DNA of 64,000 nucleotides from Streptomyces malaysiensis subsp. samsunensis. Lineage in GTDB: Bacteria > Actinomycetota > Actinomycetes > Streptomycetales > Streptomycetaceae. The position numbers and the translations under genes are program-made. The notes under the pieces were generated by a model, which did no database searches, was not told the DNA's origin, and worked only from the letters and a program-made list of their open reading frames with translations. Within the stretch, counting starts at the first letter, position 1, and every line of letters begins with the position of its first letter. Below are positions 1 to 8,378 of this stretch, piece after piece. The stretch is taken from contig NZ_JANIIC010000019.1 of the NCBI RefSeq assembly GCF_024519315.1, positions 1 through 64,000 on the forward strand, in the 5' to 3' direction.

Positions 1-250
1 AAAGCCCCCGCCCGAGGTCCGGGGCAAAGCCCCCGCCCGAGGTCCGGGGCAAAGCCCCCGCCCAAGGCCCGGGACACAGCCCCCGCCCAAGGCCCGGGAC
101 ACAGCCCCCGCCCAAGGCCCGGGACACAGCCCCCGCCCGAGGTCCGGGGCAAAGCCCCCGCCCAAGGCCCGGGACACAGCCCCCGCCCGAGGTCCGGGGC
201 AAAGCCCCCGCCCAAGGTCCGGGGCAAAGCCCCCGCCCGGAACCCGGGGC
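1..250. repeat. ten-unit 25-bp GC-rich tandem repeat
   Basis: Ten head-to-tail units of exactly 25 bp run from the window edge to 250. Two main variants alternate: one ends in gaggtccggggc, the other in aaggcccgggac, and the first base triplet switches between aaa and aca. The tenth unit is the most divergent. The array probably continues to the left. Each unit can pair its C-run with its G-run, so the RNA would be strongly structured. It lies just beyond the 3' end of the leftward regulator gene that stops at 329. No unique spacers separate the units. Confidence 0.93.
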
Positions 251-267
251 CCGGGGCGGAGCCCCGG
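251..267 (-). terminator. short hairpin after the first LuxR-type gene
   Basis: A 7-bp perfect stem (ccggggc / gccccgg) with a 3-nt loop sits 61 bases past the stop of the leftward gene at 329. There is no T-run. It could end that transcript alone or together with the neighbouring repeat array. Confidence 0.4.
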
Positions 268-328
268 TTACGGGAAGGGGCGGGGAGGGGAACAGCCCGC
301 CGCAGGCGTCAAGATCCGCCGGACCCCC

Positions 329-1117
329 CTAGCCGCGCCCATTCGGCTCCGCCCCCGGCGTCGGCGGGAGAAGCCCCAGCTCAGCGGCGCGAACTCCGGC
401 CTGAAAGCGGGAGTTCGCGCCGAGCTGGGACATGATGTCGGCGACATAGCGCCGATAGGTGCGCACCGAGACGGTGAGCTCACGGGCCGCGACCTCATCG
501 GTGACCCCGGCCTGGAGGTACCTGAGGATGCGCCGGGCGAACGCGGCCCGGGTGCGGTCCCCGAAGACAAACCGCTCCCCGGCCCGGAAGGCGTCCTTCC
601 AGATGGACTCGAAGAGCATGCGCAGCGAGTGCAGCAGCTCCGCCACCCGGATCACCGAGGTCCGCCGGCCGGCCGCCGACTCGGCCACGACCAGCGCCAC
701 GCTGTCGTCCACGATAAGCGCCTGGAGCGGCGGCATATGGGCCACCCGGATGGCCACCGGCCGCTCCCGGCCCAGCTGTTCGCGGACGAAGTCGTCGTCC
801 AGCAGCGTGGGCGTGGTCAGCAGCCGGATCGTCACGCCCTCCTGGGCGCCGTAGAGCAGGCCCCGCTCGACCTGGTCGCTGCGCCGCTGGAACCGGTCCA
901 TCCTGGACGGCCGCCGCGCGTGGATGATGTCGATGCTGGTCCTGGCCTCCTTGACGAGGCCACCGGCCGTCTCCAGCACCACGTCGTAGGCGTTGTCGAC
1001 CACGGTGATGAGCTGCTCCTGGGAGCTGCGGTCCCGGTGCAGCGCGACCATCGACTCGATGCGCGCCTTCGCTTCCAACAGGGCCTTTTCGAGCTCGTCC
1101 TCGCGCCAACCGGACAT
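329..1117 (-). CDS. LuxR-type helix-turn-helix regulator, copy 1
   Basis: Predicted DNA-binding regulator of 262 aa. An N-terminal helical segment (DELEKALLEAKARIE) precedes a middle domain of unknown ligand, and the C-terminal ~60 residues form a GerE/LuxR-type HTH (VTDEVAARELTVSVRTYRR ending in a SRFQAG motif typical of the recognition and dimer helices). No receiver Asp motif is seen, so it is not a response regulator. The ATG at 1117 is chosen because AGGGGG lies 9 nt upstream; the ATG at 1126 has no spacing to that site. The next gene upstream (1204-1995) is a paralogue of almost equal length, so the two arose by duplication. Target genes are unknown. Confidence 0.8.
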   Translation of the reverse strand: MSGWREDELEKALLEAKARIESMVALHRDRSSQEQLITVVDNAYDVVLETAGGLVKEARTSIDIIHARRPSRMDRFQRRSDQVERGLLYGAQEGVTIRLLTTPTLLDDDFVREQLGRERPVAIRVAHMPPLQALIVDDSVALVVAESAAGRRTSVIRVAELLHSLRMLFESIWKDAFRAGERFVFGDRTRAAFARRILRYLQAGVTDEVAARELTVSVRTYRRYVADIMSQLGANSRFQAGVRAAELGLLPPTPGAEPNGRG

Positions 1118-1203
1118 GCCAACCATCCCCCTGAAGATATGGATCAGCGGGCCGCCGCGGTCCCCCGTGGCGGCCCGGTCCCGACAGCGTTGTGTCGTCG
1201 CCC

Positions 1204-1995
1204 TCAGTCGGCGAGCAGGCCGAGCTCGACCGCGCGCGCCCCGGCCTGGAAGCGGGAGCTGGCGTCCAGCTCGCGCATGATCTCCGCGACATGCCTGCGG
1301 TAGGTGCGCAGCGACACATTGATCGCCCGCGCCGCGGTCTCATCGGTGTGACCGGCGCGCAGGGCCTCCAGAACGGTCCGGGCGAACTCGGTGCGCAGCC
1401 TCGGCGCGAGCCCGAGGTGGTCCGCCAGCTTGCGGCCGCGGGACCAGGCACCGGCGAAGAGGAGCTCCAGGGCCCGTACGGCGCCGATGTCGTTGACCAC
1501 GGCGACCTGCCCCTCCGGCTCCTGGTCGTGGGTCTGCACCAGCGCCGAGGCGCCGTCGACCACCACGATGCCGCGCAACTCGCTCTGCGAGACGCGGACT
1601 TCGGGGCGCACCCGGGTCAGCGGGCGCAGCCGCTCGGCCACCCCCTCGGCGGCCGGCACATTGCACAGCATCCGGACCACGGCCCGGCTCGGGGTGCGGT
1701 CCAAGGCCCCGATCACGGCGTTCTCGAAGGCGCCCGCGCCGGTGAGGGTCACGGCCACCGAGTACCGGGCCCCGCCGATGAGCTGGGCGAGGGAGTCGCC
1801 GAGCCGGGCGCCGTCGGTGCGCACCACCGGCGAGGGCGTCGTCAGTCTGCGCGAATGCAGCAGCACCGTGGACTCGATCAGCTTGCGCGCCTGTAAGAGC
1901 GCCTGTTCCAGATGAGACGCGTGGTCCTCGGAGCGTTCCACCGTCTCATCGGCACCACGTGGATCAATACCACGTGGATCAATTGCCACACCCAT
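1204..1995 (-). CDS. LuxR-type helix-turn-helix regulator, copy 2
   Basis: A 263-aa paralogue of the gene at 329-1117 with the same plan: N-terminal helix (HLEQALLQARKLIES), a middle domain of unknown function, and a C-terminal LuxR-type HTH (HTDETAARAINVSLRTYRR, then SSRFQAGARAVELGLL). The two copies are most alike in the HTH and differ in the middle, suggesting similar DNA sites but different signals. The ATG at 1995 is preferred (GGGGGA 6 nt upstream) and gives matching lengths; an ATG at 2055 is also open. Codons 5-14 encode IDPRG twice through a 15-bp tandem duplication. A 86-base gap separates the two genes, so co-transcription is plausible. Confidence 0.78.
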   Translation of the reverse strand: MGVAIDPRGIDPRGADETVERSEDHASHLEQALLQARKLIESTVLLHSRRLTTPSPVVRTDGARLGDSLAQLIGGARYSVAVTLTGAGAFENAVIGALDRTPSRAVVRMLCNVPAAEGVAERLRPLTRVRPEVRVSQSELRGIVVVDGASALVQTHDQEPEGQVAVVNDIGAVRALELLFAGAWSRGRKLADHLGLAPRLRTEFARTVLEALRAGHTDETAARAINVSLRTYRRHVAEIMRELDASSRFQAGARAVELGLLAD

Positions 1996-2674
1996 CCCGA
2001 ATCCCCCGTCGATTGGCATGCACCGGTTCGCCTCAGCCGCCATCCACCGAGCCATGAGAATTCACCCGAGCGGAATGACACCGTGCGTAGCAGTGTATTG
2101 GACACTAGATTGAGCCAACAGATTTGGTCAACCGTAAGCGAGTCAAGGCGCTCACCGGCCAAAGACCAAGTAAACGACCGTTTTTCATGAGGCGTGCACC
2201 GATGCGCCGCCGCTGTCAGGTTGCTGCGCACCGACCCTCTAAACGGAACCGCTCCCCCTCCTTTTCACGCCGAAGCGCATGCGTGCGATCACGCTTCGCC
2301 ACACCGCTGTCCTCTTGAGGTCAACGCCGCTCCCCCATAGGCACCTTGCTGCCTACGGTGATCAGGTGATGGCACGGCCCCAGGGGCCAATCGAGCACCT
2401 TACGCCACAGTAGTCCGCAATGGCCACATCAGCACCAGGCTTTTGGGTCGGCGCTATCGACTGAAAAGCGCCGTGAATTGGGTCCTTCTTTGTTGAGCGA
2501 TGAAGAAAATAGCCGCGCAATAGGAATGAATTCGGCCACGCTTTCCGCTCCCCACCCATCCTGCCCGGGAACGAATCCGGCTCCCCCGCGCGGCGGAGCC
2601 GGATGGTCCCGGAGAGGGAGGCGGCCCCCGGCACCGAGCGCGAAGATGATCGCACCGCACAGAAGGAGAGCTCG
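1996..2674. promoter_or_regulatory. 679-bp divergent intergenic region with an AT-richer core
   Basis: The region separates the leftward regulator pair from the rightward membrane protein. Composition falls well below the local GC level around 2085-2200, as expected of promoters in this genome. I see no gene, no strong hairpin and no clear -35/-10 pair. Open frames here lack ribosome sites and have non-coding composition. Confidence 0.5.
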
Positions 2675-3616
2675 ATGGACCGGTGGGACCGGATGGGGCG
2701 GCTGGCCGCGTACGGGGGCGCCGCCGCCATGGCCCCGTATGCCGTGATCAAGGTGTCGTGGGTGGTCGGCTCGCTGCTCGGCCTGGCGCCGGTCGGGGCC
2801 GGGTTCGGACTCGCCGAATGGGTGGTGCTCAACACCGTGACGGTCGGCATGGCGGCCGTCGGGATCACCCTCGGGCTGGCCCTGGCCCGGCCGTGGGGGA
2901 TGCGGCTGCCCGGGGCGCCACTGGTGTTCTGCGCCTGGGTCGGCGCCGGATTCCTGGTGTCGATGCTGCCGTACGCGGTGGCCGACTCGCTGCTGTCGGA
3001 GCCGGACGGCTCCGGAGGCGGCAACGACCCGCGGATGCCCGGCTGGGAGGCGGCCCTGATCCAATTCGGCTTCATCGGCATGGGATTGGGCCTCACCCTG
3101 GCCCTCCCCGCCTATCTGCGCAGGCGCTGGCCGGAGGCGTTCAGCGGCCGGGGCGGCGGGCCCTCACCGCTCGGCCGGGCGGCCGTGGCGCTCGGCGCCG
3201 CCGTGGGGCTGATGTGGCTGTACTGGGCGGCGGGCGGCACCGCCGGCCTCGCCCACCCCGACGAGGGCCGCGCCACCTGGCGCCTGCTGTGCGGGATCTG
3301 CGGTACCTGGGCGCTGGTCGCCGCGTTCGCCGTGGCACGACCGGGCCGCGAAGGTCCCGGCCGGCTCCCCCGCTGGCTGCCGTCGGTCCTCGGCTGGCTC
3401 GGTTCCGGCTCGCTGTTCGCGTGGAGCGGCTGGAAGCTGCCCTTCACGCTGTACGTGGCGATCGCGTCACCCCCGGACGTCGTCCTCCCGGAGCGGCTGA
3501 GCCTCGCGATCACCCTGCACCTGTGCGCCGTCCTGGCGGGCGGCGCGATGATGTGGACCCTCACCCGGGGCCACTTCCGACCCCACCCGGAAGTGGCCAC
3601 CGCCCCGCCCGGCTGA
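2675..3616 (+). CDS. multi-pass membrane protein of unknown function
   Basis: A 313-aa protein with about eight hydrophobic segments, for example around APYAVIKVSWVVGSLLGL, LVFCAWVGAGFLVSML, LGAAVGLMWLYWAAGG and LSLAITLHLCAVLAGG. I recognise no family motif. The start at 2675 is set by AGAAGGAG 6 nt upstream; the frame stays open to 2603 but without a ribosome site. Its last 150 bp overlap, on the opposite strand, the annotated 3' end of the DAHP synthase gene, an unusual convergent overlap. The function is not inferable from sequence. Confidence 0.75.
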   Translation: MDRWDRMGRLAAYGGAAAMAPYAVIKVSWVVGSLLGLAPVGAGFGLAEWVVLNTVTVGMAAVGITLGLALARPWGMRLPGAPLVFCAWVGAGFLVSMLPYAVADSLLSEPDGSGGGNDPRMPGWEAALIQFGFIGMGLGLTLALPAYLRRRWPEAFSGRGGGPSPLGRAAVALGAAVGLMWLYWAAGGTAGLAHPDEGRATWRLLCGICGTWALVAAFAVARPGREGPGRLPRWLPSVLGWLGSGSLFAWSGWKLPFTLYVAIASPPDVVLPERLSLAITLHLCAVLAGGAMMWTLTRGHFRPHPEVATAPPG

Positions 3617-5011
3617 TGCCGCCGCCCGCGCGAGGGGGGCCGCGGCCCTCACCGCCGCGTCCGGCGCCATGACGCCGGTTGCTCCCGGGTTGAACATCTC
3701 GGCCACCCGGAAGGCCAGGTCAAGCGCCTGGCCTCCGTTGAGGCGCGGGTCGCACGCCGACTCGTACCTGCGGTGCAGGTCGTCGAAACCCAGATCGGCG
3801 CCGCCGCCGACGCACTCGGTCACGTCCTCGCCGGTCAGCTCCACATGCAGTCCGCCGGCGTGGGTGCCGAGCGCCTCGTGCACCTCGAAGAAGCCGGCGA
3901 CCTCGGCGAGGATGTCGTCGAACCGCCTGGTCTTGTGCCCGCTGGGCGCCTCGAAGGTGTTGCCGTGCATCGGATCGCACACCCACACCACCGGCGCGCC
4001 GGAAGCCGCGACCTTCTCCACGAGCTCCGGCAGCAGGTACCGCACGCGGTGTGCCCCCATGCGCACGATGAACGTCAGCCGGCCCGGCCGCCGGTCGGGG
4101 TCGAGGCGGTCGATCAGGGCCAGCGCCTGCTCGGGCGTGGTGGCGGGGCCCAGCTTCACCGCGATCGGGTTGTCGATGGTCGCGAAGTAGGCGACGTGGG
4201 CACCGTCGAGCTGTCTGGTGCGGTCGCCGATCCACAGCATATGGCCGCTGCCCGCGTACCTCCGGCCGGAACGCGGGTTGTGGGGGGTCAGCGCGGCCTC
4301 GTAGTCGAGGAGCAGTCCCTCGTGGCTGGCGAACAGCTCCGTGGTGCGCGACGGATCGCCGCCGCACGCGTCCTCGGAGGACAGCGCCCGGCCGATCCGA
4401 CCGGCGAGTTCGCCGTAGCGTTCACCGGCAGCCGAGCGTGAGACGAAGTCCTCGTTCTCCTGGTGCAGTTGGCGTAGATCGGTGCCGCCACGGGCGAATG
4501 CGCGCATGACGTCCAGGGTGTGACGCGAAGCGTCGTACATCCGAAGCAGCCGGGCCGGGTCCGGCCGTCGTTCGGCCTGGCTGAAGCCGATGCCGTTCAC
4601 CGCGTCGCCCCGGTAGACCGGCAGTGTGCGCCCGTCGACGGTCTCGGTCGGCCGGGATCGGGGCTTCGCGTACTGCCCGGCCATCCGGCCCACCTTGACC
4701 ACCGGCGCCGCCGACGCGTACGTCAGGATCACGGCCATCCGCTCCAGGAGGCGCAGTTTGCCGTGAATCGCCTGCGCCGAGAGGCGGTCGAAACGTTCGG
4801 CGCAGTCGCCACCCTGCAACAGGAACGCCTTGCCCTCCGCCGCCCGGGCGAGTTGCGCGGTGAGCGTGTCGCACTCCTGTGGCGTGACCAGCGGGGGCGA
4901 GGCCGCCAGGCGATCCGCCACGTCGCCGAGCTCAGCCGGGCTGGGCCACTCCGGCCGCTGATGGGCGACGAGTGTCCGCCAGTCCGCGGCGGCTTCGCCG
5001 GTGAGGGTCAA
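3467..5011 (-). CDS. class II 3-deoxy-7-phosphoheptulonate (DAHP) synthase
   Basis: Catalyses PEP + erythrose-4-phosphate to DAHP, the entry step of the shikimate pathway. Class II signatures are clear: DWRTL near the N-terminus, LLQGGDCAERF with the metal-binding Cys, KVGRMAGQYAKPRS, GIGFSQAE, WIGDRTRQLDGAH, NPIAVKLGP, and VCDPMHGNTFEAPSGHKTR. The frame is 514 aa, longer than usual for the family; the last ~50 residues (after about residue 465) look non-homologous and run antisense into the membrane protein gene. The TTG start at 5011 has GGAG 6 nt upstream. It lies 45 bp after the N-oxygenase gene, third in a leftward operon with ADC synthase. That context suggests a dedicated copy boosting chorismate supply for specialised metabolism rather than the housekeeping enzyme. 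Confidence 0.9.
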   Translation of the reverse strand: MTLTGEAAADWRTLVAHQRPEWPSPAELGDVADRLAASPPLVTPQECDTLTAQLARAAEGKAFLLQGGDCAERFDRLSAQAIHGKLRLLERMAVILTYASAAPVVKVGRMAGQYAKPRSRPTETVDGRTLPVYRGDAVNGIGFSQAERRPDPARLLRMYDASRHTLDVMRAFARGGTDLRQLHQENEDFVSRSAAGERYGELAGRIGRALSSEDACGGDPSRTTELFASHEGLLLDYEAALTPHNPRSGRRYAGSGHMLWIGDRTRQLDGAHVAYFATIDNPIAVKLGPATTPEQALALIDRLDPDRRPGRLTFIVRMGAHRVRYLLPELVEKVAASGAPVVWVCDPMHGNTFEAPSGHKTRRFDDILAEVAGFFEVHEALGTHAGGLHVELTGEDVTECVGGGADLGFDDLHRRYESACDPRLNGGQALDLAFRVAEMFNPGATGVMAPDAAVRAAAPLARAAASAGRGGGHFRVGSEVAPGEGPHHRAARQDGAQVQGDREAQPLREDDVRG

Positions 5012-5056
5012 CGTGGTCTCCGTCCGCTTCTCATGGCTGGGCGGTGCGGGGGGCGG

Positions 5057-5986
5057 TCAGCGCCGGACCATCTCGACGAGGTCGTGGCTGATGCCCAGGT
5101 CGTCGAGGAGCAGCTGCAACGGTCCGGTGTCCCGCGCGGGCGCGGGACGGGACGCGGCCCACTCGCTCAGCTGATCGGTGTCGATCTCGAAGCCGCCCTG
5201 GGCCGCCACGGTCACCCAGGGGTCCAGGTCCGCGGAGCGGAACGCGGTCAGCCCGGTGACGAGCGCTTCGCGGAACATTTCCCGCTGTGCGCCGTCCAGG
5301 TTCCGGTAGAGCGAGCCGCACAACTCGCGGAACACCACCGCGTGTCCGCTCTCGTCCCGCCGGTGCAGATCGGTGGTGATCCGGTTCATCGGCTGGATCT
5401 CCTGGGCGGTGGCGAGCGTGGAGAGGAAACCGCTGATCGTCGTCTCGGCGGCCAGGGAGAACGCGATGTCGACGATGTCGCGGTCGAACCCGGACAGCCC
5501 GACGCGGACCGCCTCCAGTCCCCGGACGACCGACCAGACGCCCGGCGCGAACCGCACGTCCTCCAGGCCGCGCCGCCTGCGGGTGACGCCGACGGCGTTG
5601 TGGCACATCAGGATGTGGTAGTGCTCATCGATGATCGTCTGGTGCAGCGCGTCGACGGCGACGTCGTCGCGGCGGACGGGGATCCGTTCCTGGAGCATCA
5701 ACCGGCAGGCCGGCAGGATGATCTCGTCCTCGATGGCCGCGGTCTTGGCGTTGTAGGAGATCCACGCCGCGGACAGGATGCGCTCACGAGCGTCCCGGTC
5801 GAGCCGGTCGGCACCCGGCAGCGCCAGCACCGGGACAAGGTGTTCGGGGAAGTCCGGCAGCGCCGCGTCGAAGTGACCGTCGAGGTCGAGCTCGTCCTTC
5901 TTGACGGCCACCCGCTTCCCCCAGCGGCGCGTCAGCTGCACCAGCAAGTCACGCTCGTACTTGGGCTCTTCACGTGCCGCGGTCAT
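5057..5986 (-). CDS. AurF-like di-iron arylamine N-oxygenase
   Basis: A 309-aa protein of the AurF/CmlI family (PABA N-oxygenases), soluble di-iron enzymes that oxidise an aryl amine to hydroxylamine, nitroso or nitro. A complete set of expected metal ligands is visible: Glu86 or Glu88 (AAIEDEII), E121-x2-H124 (DEHYH), E181 (AAETT), and H208-x3-E212-x2-H215 (HRRDESGH). This matches the seven-ligand spacing of AurF. The start at 5986 has a perfect AGGAGG 6 nt upstream. It sits between ADC synthase (73 bp upstream) and DAHP synthase (45 bp downstream), so p-aminobenzoate or a close derivative is the likely substrate. Substrate and end oxidation state are inference. Confidence 0.88.
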   Translation of the reverse strand: MTAAREEPKYERDLLVQLTRRWGKRVAVKKDELDLDGHFDAALPDFPEHLVPVLALPGADRLDRDARERILSAAWISYNAKTAAIEDEIILPACRLMLQERIPVRRDDVAVDALHQTIIDEHYHILMCHNAVGVTRRRRGLEDVRFAPGVWSVVRGLEAVRVGLSGFDRDIVDIAFSLAAETTISGFLSTLATAQEIQPMNRITTDLHRRDESGHAVVFRELCGSLYRNLDGAQREMFREALVTGLTAFRSADLDPWVTVAAQGGFEIDTDQLSEWAASRPAPARDTGPLQLLLDDLGISHDLVEMVRR

Positions 5987-6059
5987 CGGGAAACCTCCTT
6001 CATGGGTTCACCACAGGAATCGGAGCCAGGAGTCGATGACCGGCTCCCCATCGCTGTGT

Positions 6060-8219
6060 TCATCGTGGGGAGCCGCCCACGTCCGACACCGTCGGCGCGC
6101 GCCAGGCGCGGAGCGACGCCGCCGCCTTGAGCAGCATCTCCTCGTACTCCTCATGCGGGTCGGAGTCGAGGACGATGGCTCCGCCGGCTCCGATGGACAA
6201 CCGGTCACCGACGCGGACCGCGGTACGGATCACGATGTTCAGGTCCGTGCCGCCGGAGAGGCCGAAGTAGCCGAGGGCGCCGGAGTAGACACCTCGGGCC
6301 TCCGTCTCCAAGCGGTCGATGATCTCCATGGTGCGCAGCTTCGGCGCCCCGGTCATCGACCCGCCCGGGAAGGACCGCCGGGCGCAGTCCATCGCGCTGG
6401 CCCCGTCGGCGAGCCGTCCACGGACGGTGGAGACCAGTTGGTGCACGGTCTCGTAGCTCTCGACGGCCAGGTACGGGTCGACGTCGATGCTGCCCACCTC
6501 GCACACCCGGCCCAGGTCGTTGCGCAACAGGTCGACGATCATCAGGTTCTCGGCCTGCGTCTTGGCGCTCGTGGCGAGGGTGGCGGCCAGCTCGGCGTCG
6601 CGCACCGGGTCGGCGTCGCGAGGGGCGGTGCCCTTGATCGGCTTGCTGGTGACCGTGCGGTCTCTCTCGATGCGCAGGAACCGCTCCGGCGAGGAGCTGA
6701 AGACCGTGACGTCACCGAGGCGCAGGAGCGCGGCGTACGGTGCCGGGTTGGCCCGGCGCAGCCTCAGGTAGAAGGAGGTGTCGTCGTCATGGAACGGCAT
6801 GTGCAACTGGTTGGTCAGGCAGATCTCGTAGCTCTCGCCCCGGTTCAGCTGCCGTTGGCACTCCGTGATGTCCGCCAGGTACTGGCTCCGGCCGCGGCCG
6901 AGGTACTCCTCGGCGTTCGGGGGCGGGCCGGCGGCAGGTTCGCGCGGCGGCTCGGCGTCGGCCGGTTTCATGCCTGTCAGGAGCGCGGACGTCCGTTCCA
7001 CCCACTCCTGCGCGTCGCGCCGGGTCTTCTCGTCGTGGACGGCCACCAGGTAGGTCAGTCCCTCCTGGTGGTCGACCGCGATGACGCGATCGGCGAACAT
7101 CCACATGGCGTCCGGCGTTTCGGCGGTGTGGCGGGCCGTGGCCCCGCATTCGGCCTTGAGTTCGTAACCGAAGTAGCCGACGTAGCCGCCGGTCAGGTCG
7201 AACGGCAGGTCCGAGTCGGGTATGCGCCGTTCGCGCAACCGCTGTTCGAGGACGTCGAACACGCTGCCGGGGACGGTGTCGACACCCTTCGCATCGCGCA
7301 CTTCCACCGCCCCGCTGCCGGTGCGGTAGGTCAGGACCTCGCTGAGCGGGCCCGATGTGTCACCGAGGAACGAGAACCGGGACAGGCCCTCCTCCACCCG
7401 GCTGCTGTCCAGCCAGAAGCAGTACGGGGTGTTGTCGAAGAGCTTGAGGAAAATGGCCTCGGAATCGGCGGCGGTCGGCACGACCGTGCTGATGATTCCC
7501 AGTTCCTCGACCGCGCCGGGCGTTTCGTCGGCCGGGGCGGTGACGGCGATGGTCTCGGTGACGGACGGCGGTTGTCCGTGCTGCGTACGGCGGGTCAGCC
7601 GGGTCAGTTGGGCGAAGTTCTGAAGGATCTCACGCCCGTACTGGGAGGCGACCGACTCGGGGTGGAACTGCACGCCCCACTGCGGCCGATCGCGGTGACG
7701 CAGCGCCATGAGCACACCGTCGTCCGCCCAGGCGGTGGCGATGAGTTCCTCGGGCAGCGGCTCCCGCACGCACAGCGAGTGGTAGCGAACCGCGACGAAT
7801 TCACTCGGAATTCCGGCGAACAGCGGATCTCCCTCGTGGGAGACCTTGGCGAGGTGCCCGTGTCTCGGTTCGGGCGCGGCGACCACCGACGCTCCGGCCA
7901 GGTGCGCGATCATCTGATGGCCGAAGCAGACGCCCAGCACGGGCAGCGTGGCGCGGCGCAGCAGATCGCCGAGGAGACCGACGTCACGGGCGTTCTGCGG
8001 CCGTCCGGGGCCGGGTGAGACGACGATGTTGTCGAAGTCCTCCAGCCGCAGGCTGGACAACATCGGATCGTCGTTGACCATGACGACGGGTTCCTGGCCG
8101 TTGATGTCGGCGATCAACTGGTACAGGTTGAAGGTGTACGAGTCATAGTTGTCCAGCAGCAAGGTACGCATCACGGACCGTCCAAGATTTTCCGAGGTCA
8201 CATCAAAGCCTGTGACCAC
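6060..8219 (-). CDS. pabAB: aminodeoxychorismate synthase, PabA-PabB fusion
   Basis: Converts chorismate + glutamine to 4-amino-4-deoxychorismate, precursor of p-aminobenzoate. The N-terminal glutamine amidotransferase (about residues 17-205) has DNYDSYTFNL, nucleophile Cys98 in GVCFGHQ, and H186/E188 in FHPES. The C-terminal chorismate-binding domain (about 240-710) has PIKGT at 527-531, whose lysine marks PabB as opposed to anthranilate synthase, then SFPGGSMTGAPK and HEEYEEMLLKA. The length of 719 aa fits fused PabAB enzymes. GTG at 8219 has AGGA 6 nt upstream; ATG at 8171 is the alternative and fits the usual family N-terminus (MRTLLLDNYDSY). No ADC lyase (PabC) lies nearby, so that step would use a gene elsewhere. 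First gene of the leftward operon with the N-oxygenase and DAHP synthase. Confidence 0.93.
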   Translation of the reverse strand: MVTGFDVTSENLGRSVMRTLLLDNYDSYTFNLYQLIADINGQEPVVMVNDDPMLSSLRLEDFDNIVVSPGPGRPQNARDVGLLGDLLRRATLPVLGVCFGHQMIAHLAGASVVAAPEPRHGHLAKVSHEGDPLFAGIPSEFVAVRYHSLCVREPLPEELIATAWADDGVLMALRHRDRPQWGVQFHPESVASQYGREILQNFAQLTRLTRRTQHGQPPSVTETIAVTAPADETPGAVEELGIISTVVPTAADSEAIFLKLFDNTPYCFWLDSSRVEEGLSRFSFLGDTSGPLSEVLTYRTGSGAVEVRDAKGVDTVPGSVFDVLEQRLRERRIPDSDLPFDLTGGYVGYFGYELKAECGATARHTAETPDAMWMFADRVIAVDHQEGLTYLVAVHDEKTRRDAQEWVERTSALLTGMKPADAEPPREPAAGPPPNAEEYLGRGRSQYLADITECQRQLNRGESYEICLTNQLHMPFHDDDTSFYLRLRRANPAPYAALLRLGDVTVFSSSPERFLRIERDRTVTSKPIKGTAPRDADPVRDAELAATLATSAKTQAENLMIVDLLRNDLGRVCEVGSIDVDPYLAVESYETVHQLVSTVRGRLADGASAMDCARRSFPGGSMTGAPKLRTMEIIDRLETEARGVYSGALGYFGLSGGTDLNIVIRTAVRVGDRLSIGAGGAIVLDSDPHEEYEEMLLKAAASLRAWRAPTVSDVGGSPR

Positions 8220-8285
8220 TTCTTTTCCTGGGGATTTCCATGCCTTTGAACATCGTCAGGCATATTCCAGTCGCATAAGCGAGTA

Positions 8286-8303
8286 CGTCGTCGGCCGACG
8301 ACG
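8286..8303. promoter_or_regulatory. 18-bp perfect palindrome upstream of pabAB
   Basis: cgtcgtcgg followed directly by its exact reverse complement, with no loop, 67 bp upstream of the pabAB GTG start and downstream of the RNA methyltransferase stop at 8379. The absence of a loop favours a protein operator over a terminator. The binding protein is unknown. Confidence 0.5.
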
Positions 8304-8378
8304 GCTTCATGGCACTTCAGGAACGCGCCGTCACCAACGCTGGATGGCGTCGGAGACTCGGCGGGAAACGACGGCAGG

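Noticed and set aside
1..250. CRISPR array
   Set aside because: Units abut without spacers and are not separated by unique sequence.
5901..8018. 705-codon rightward open frame
   Set aside because: Antisense to the clearly real pabAB gene.
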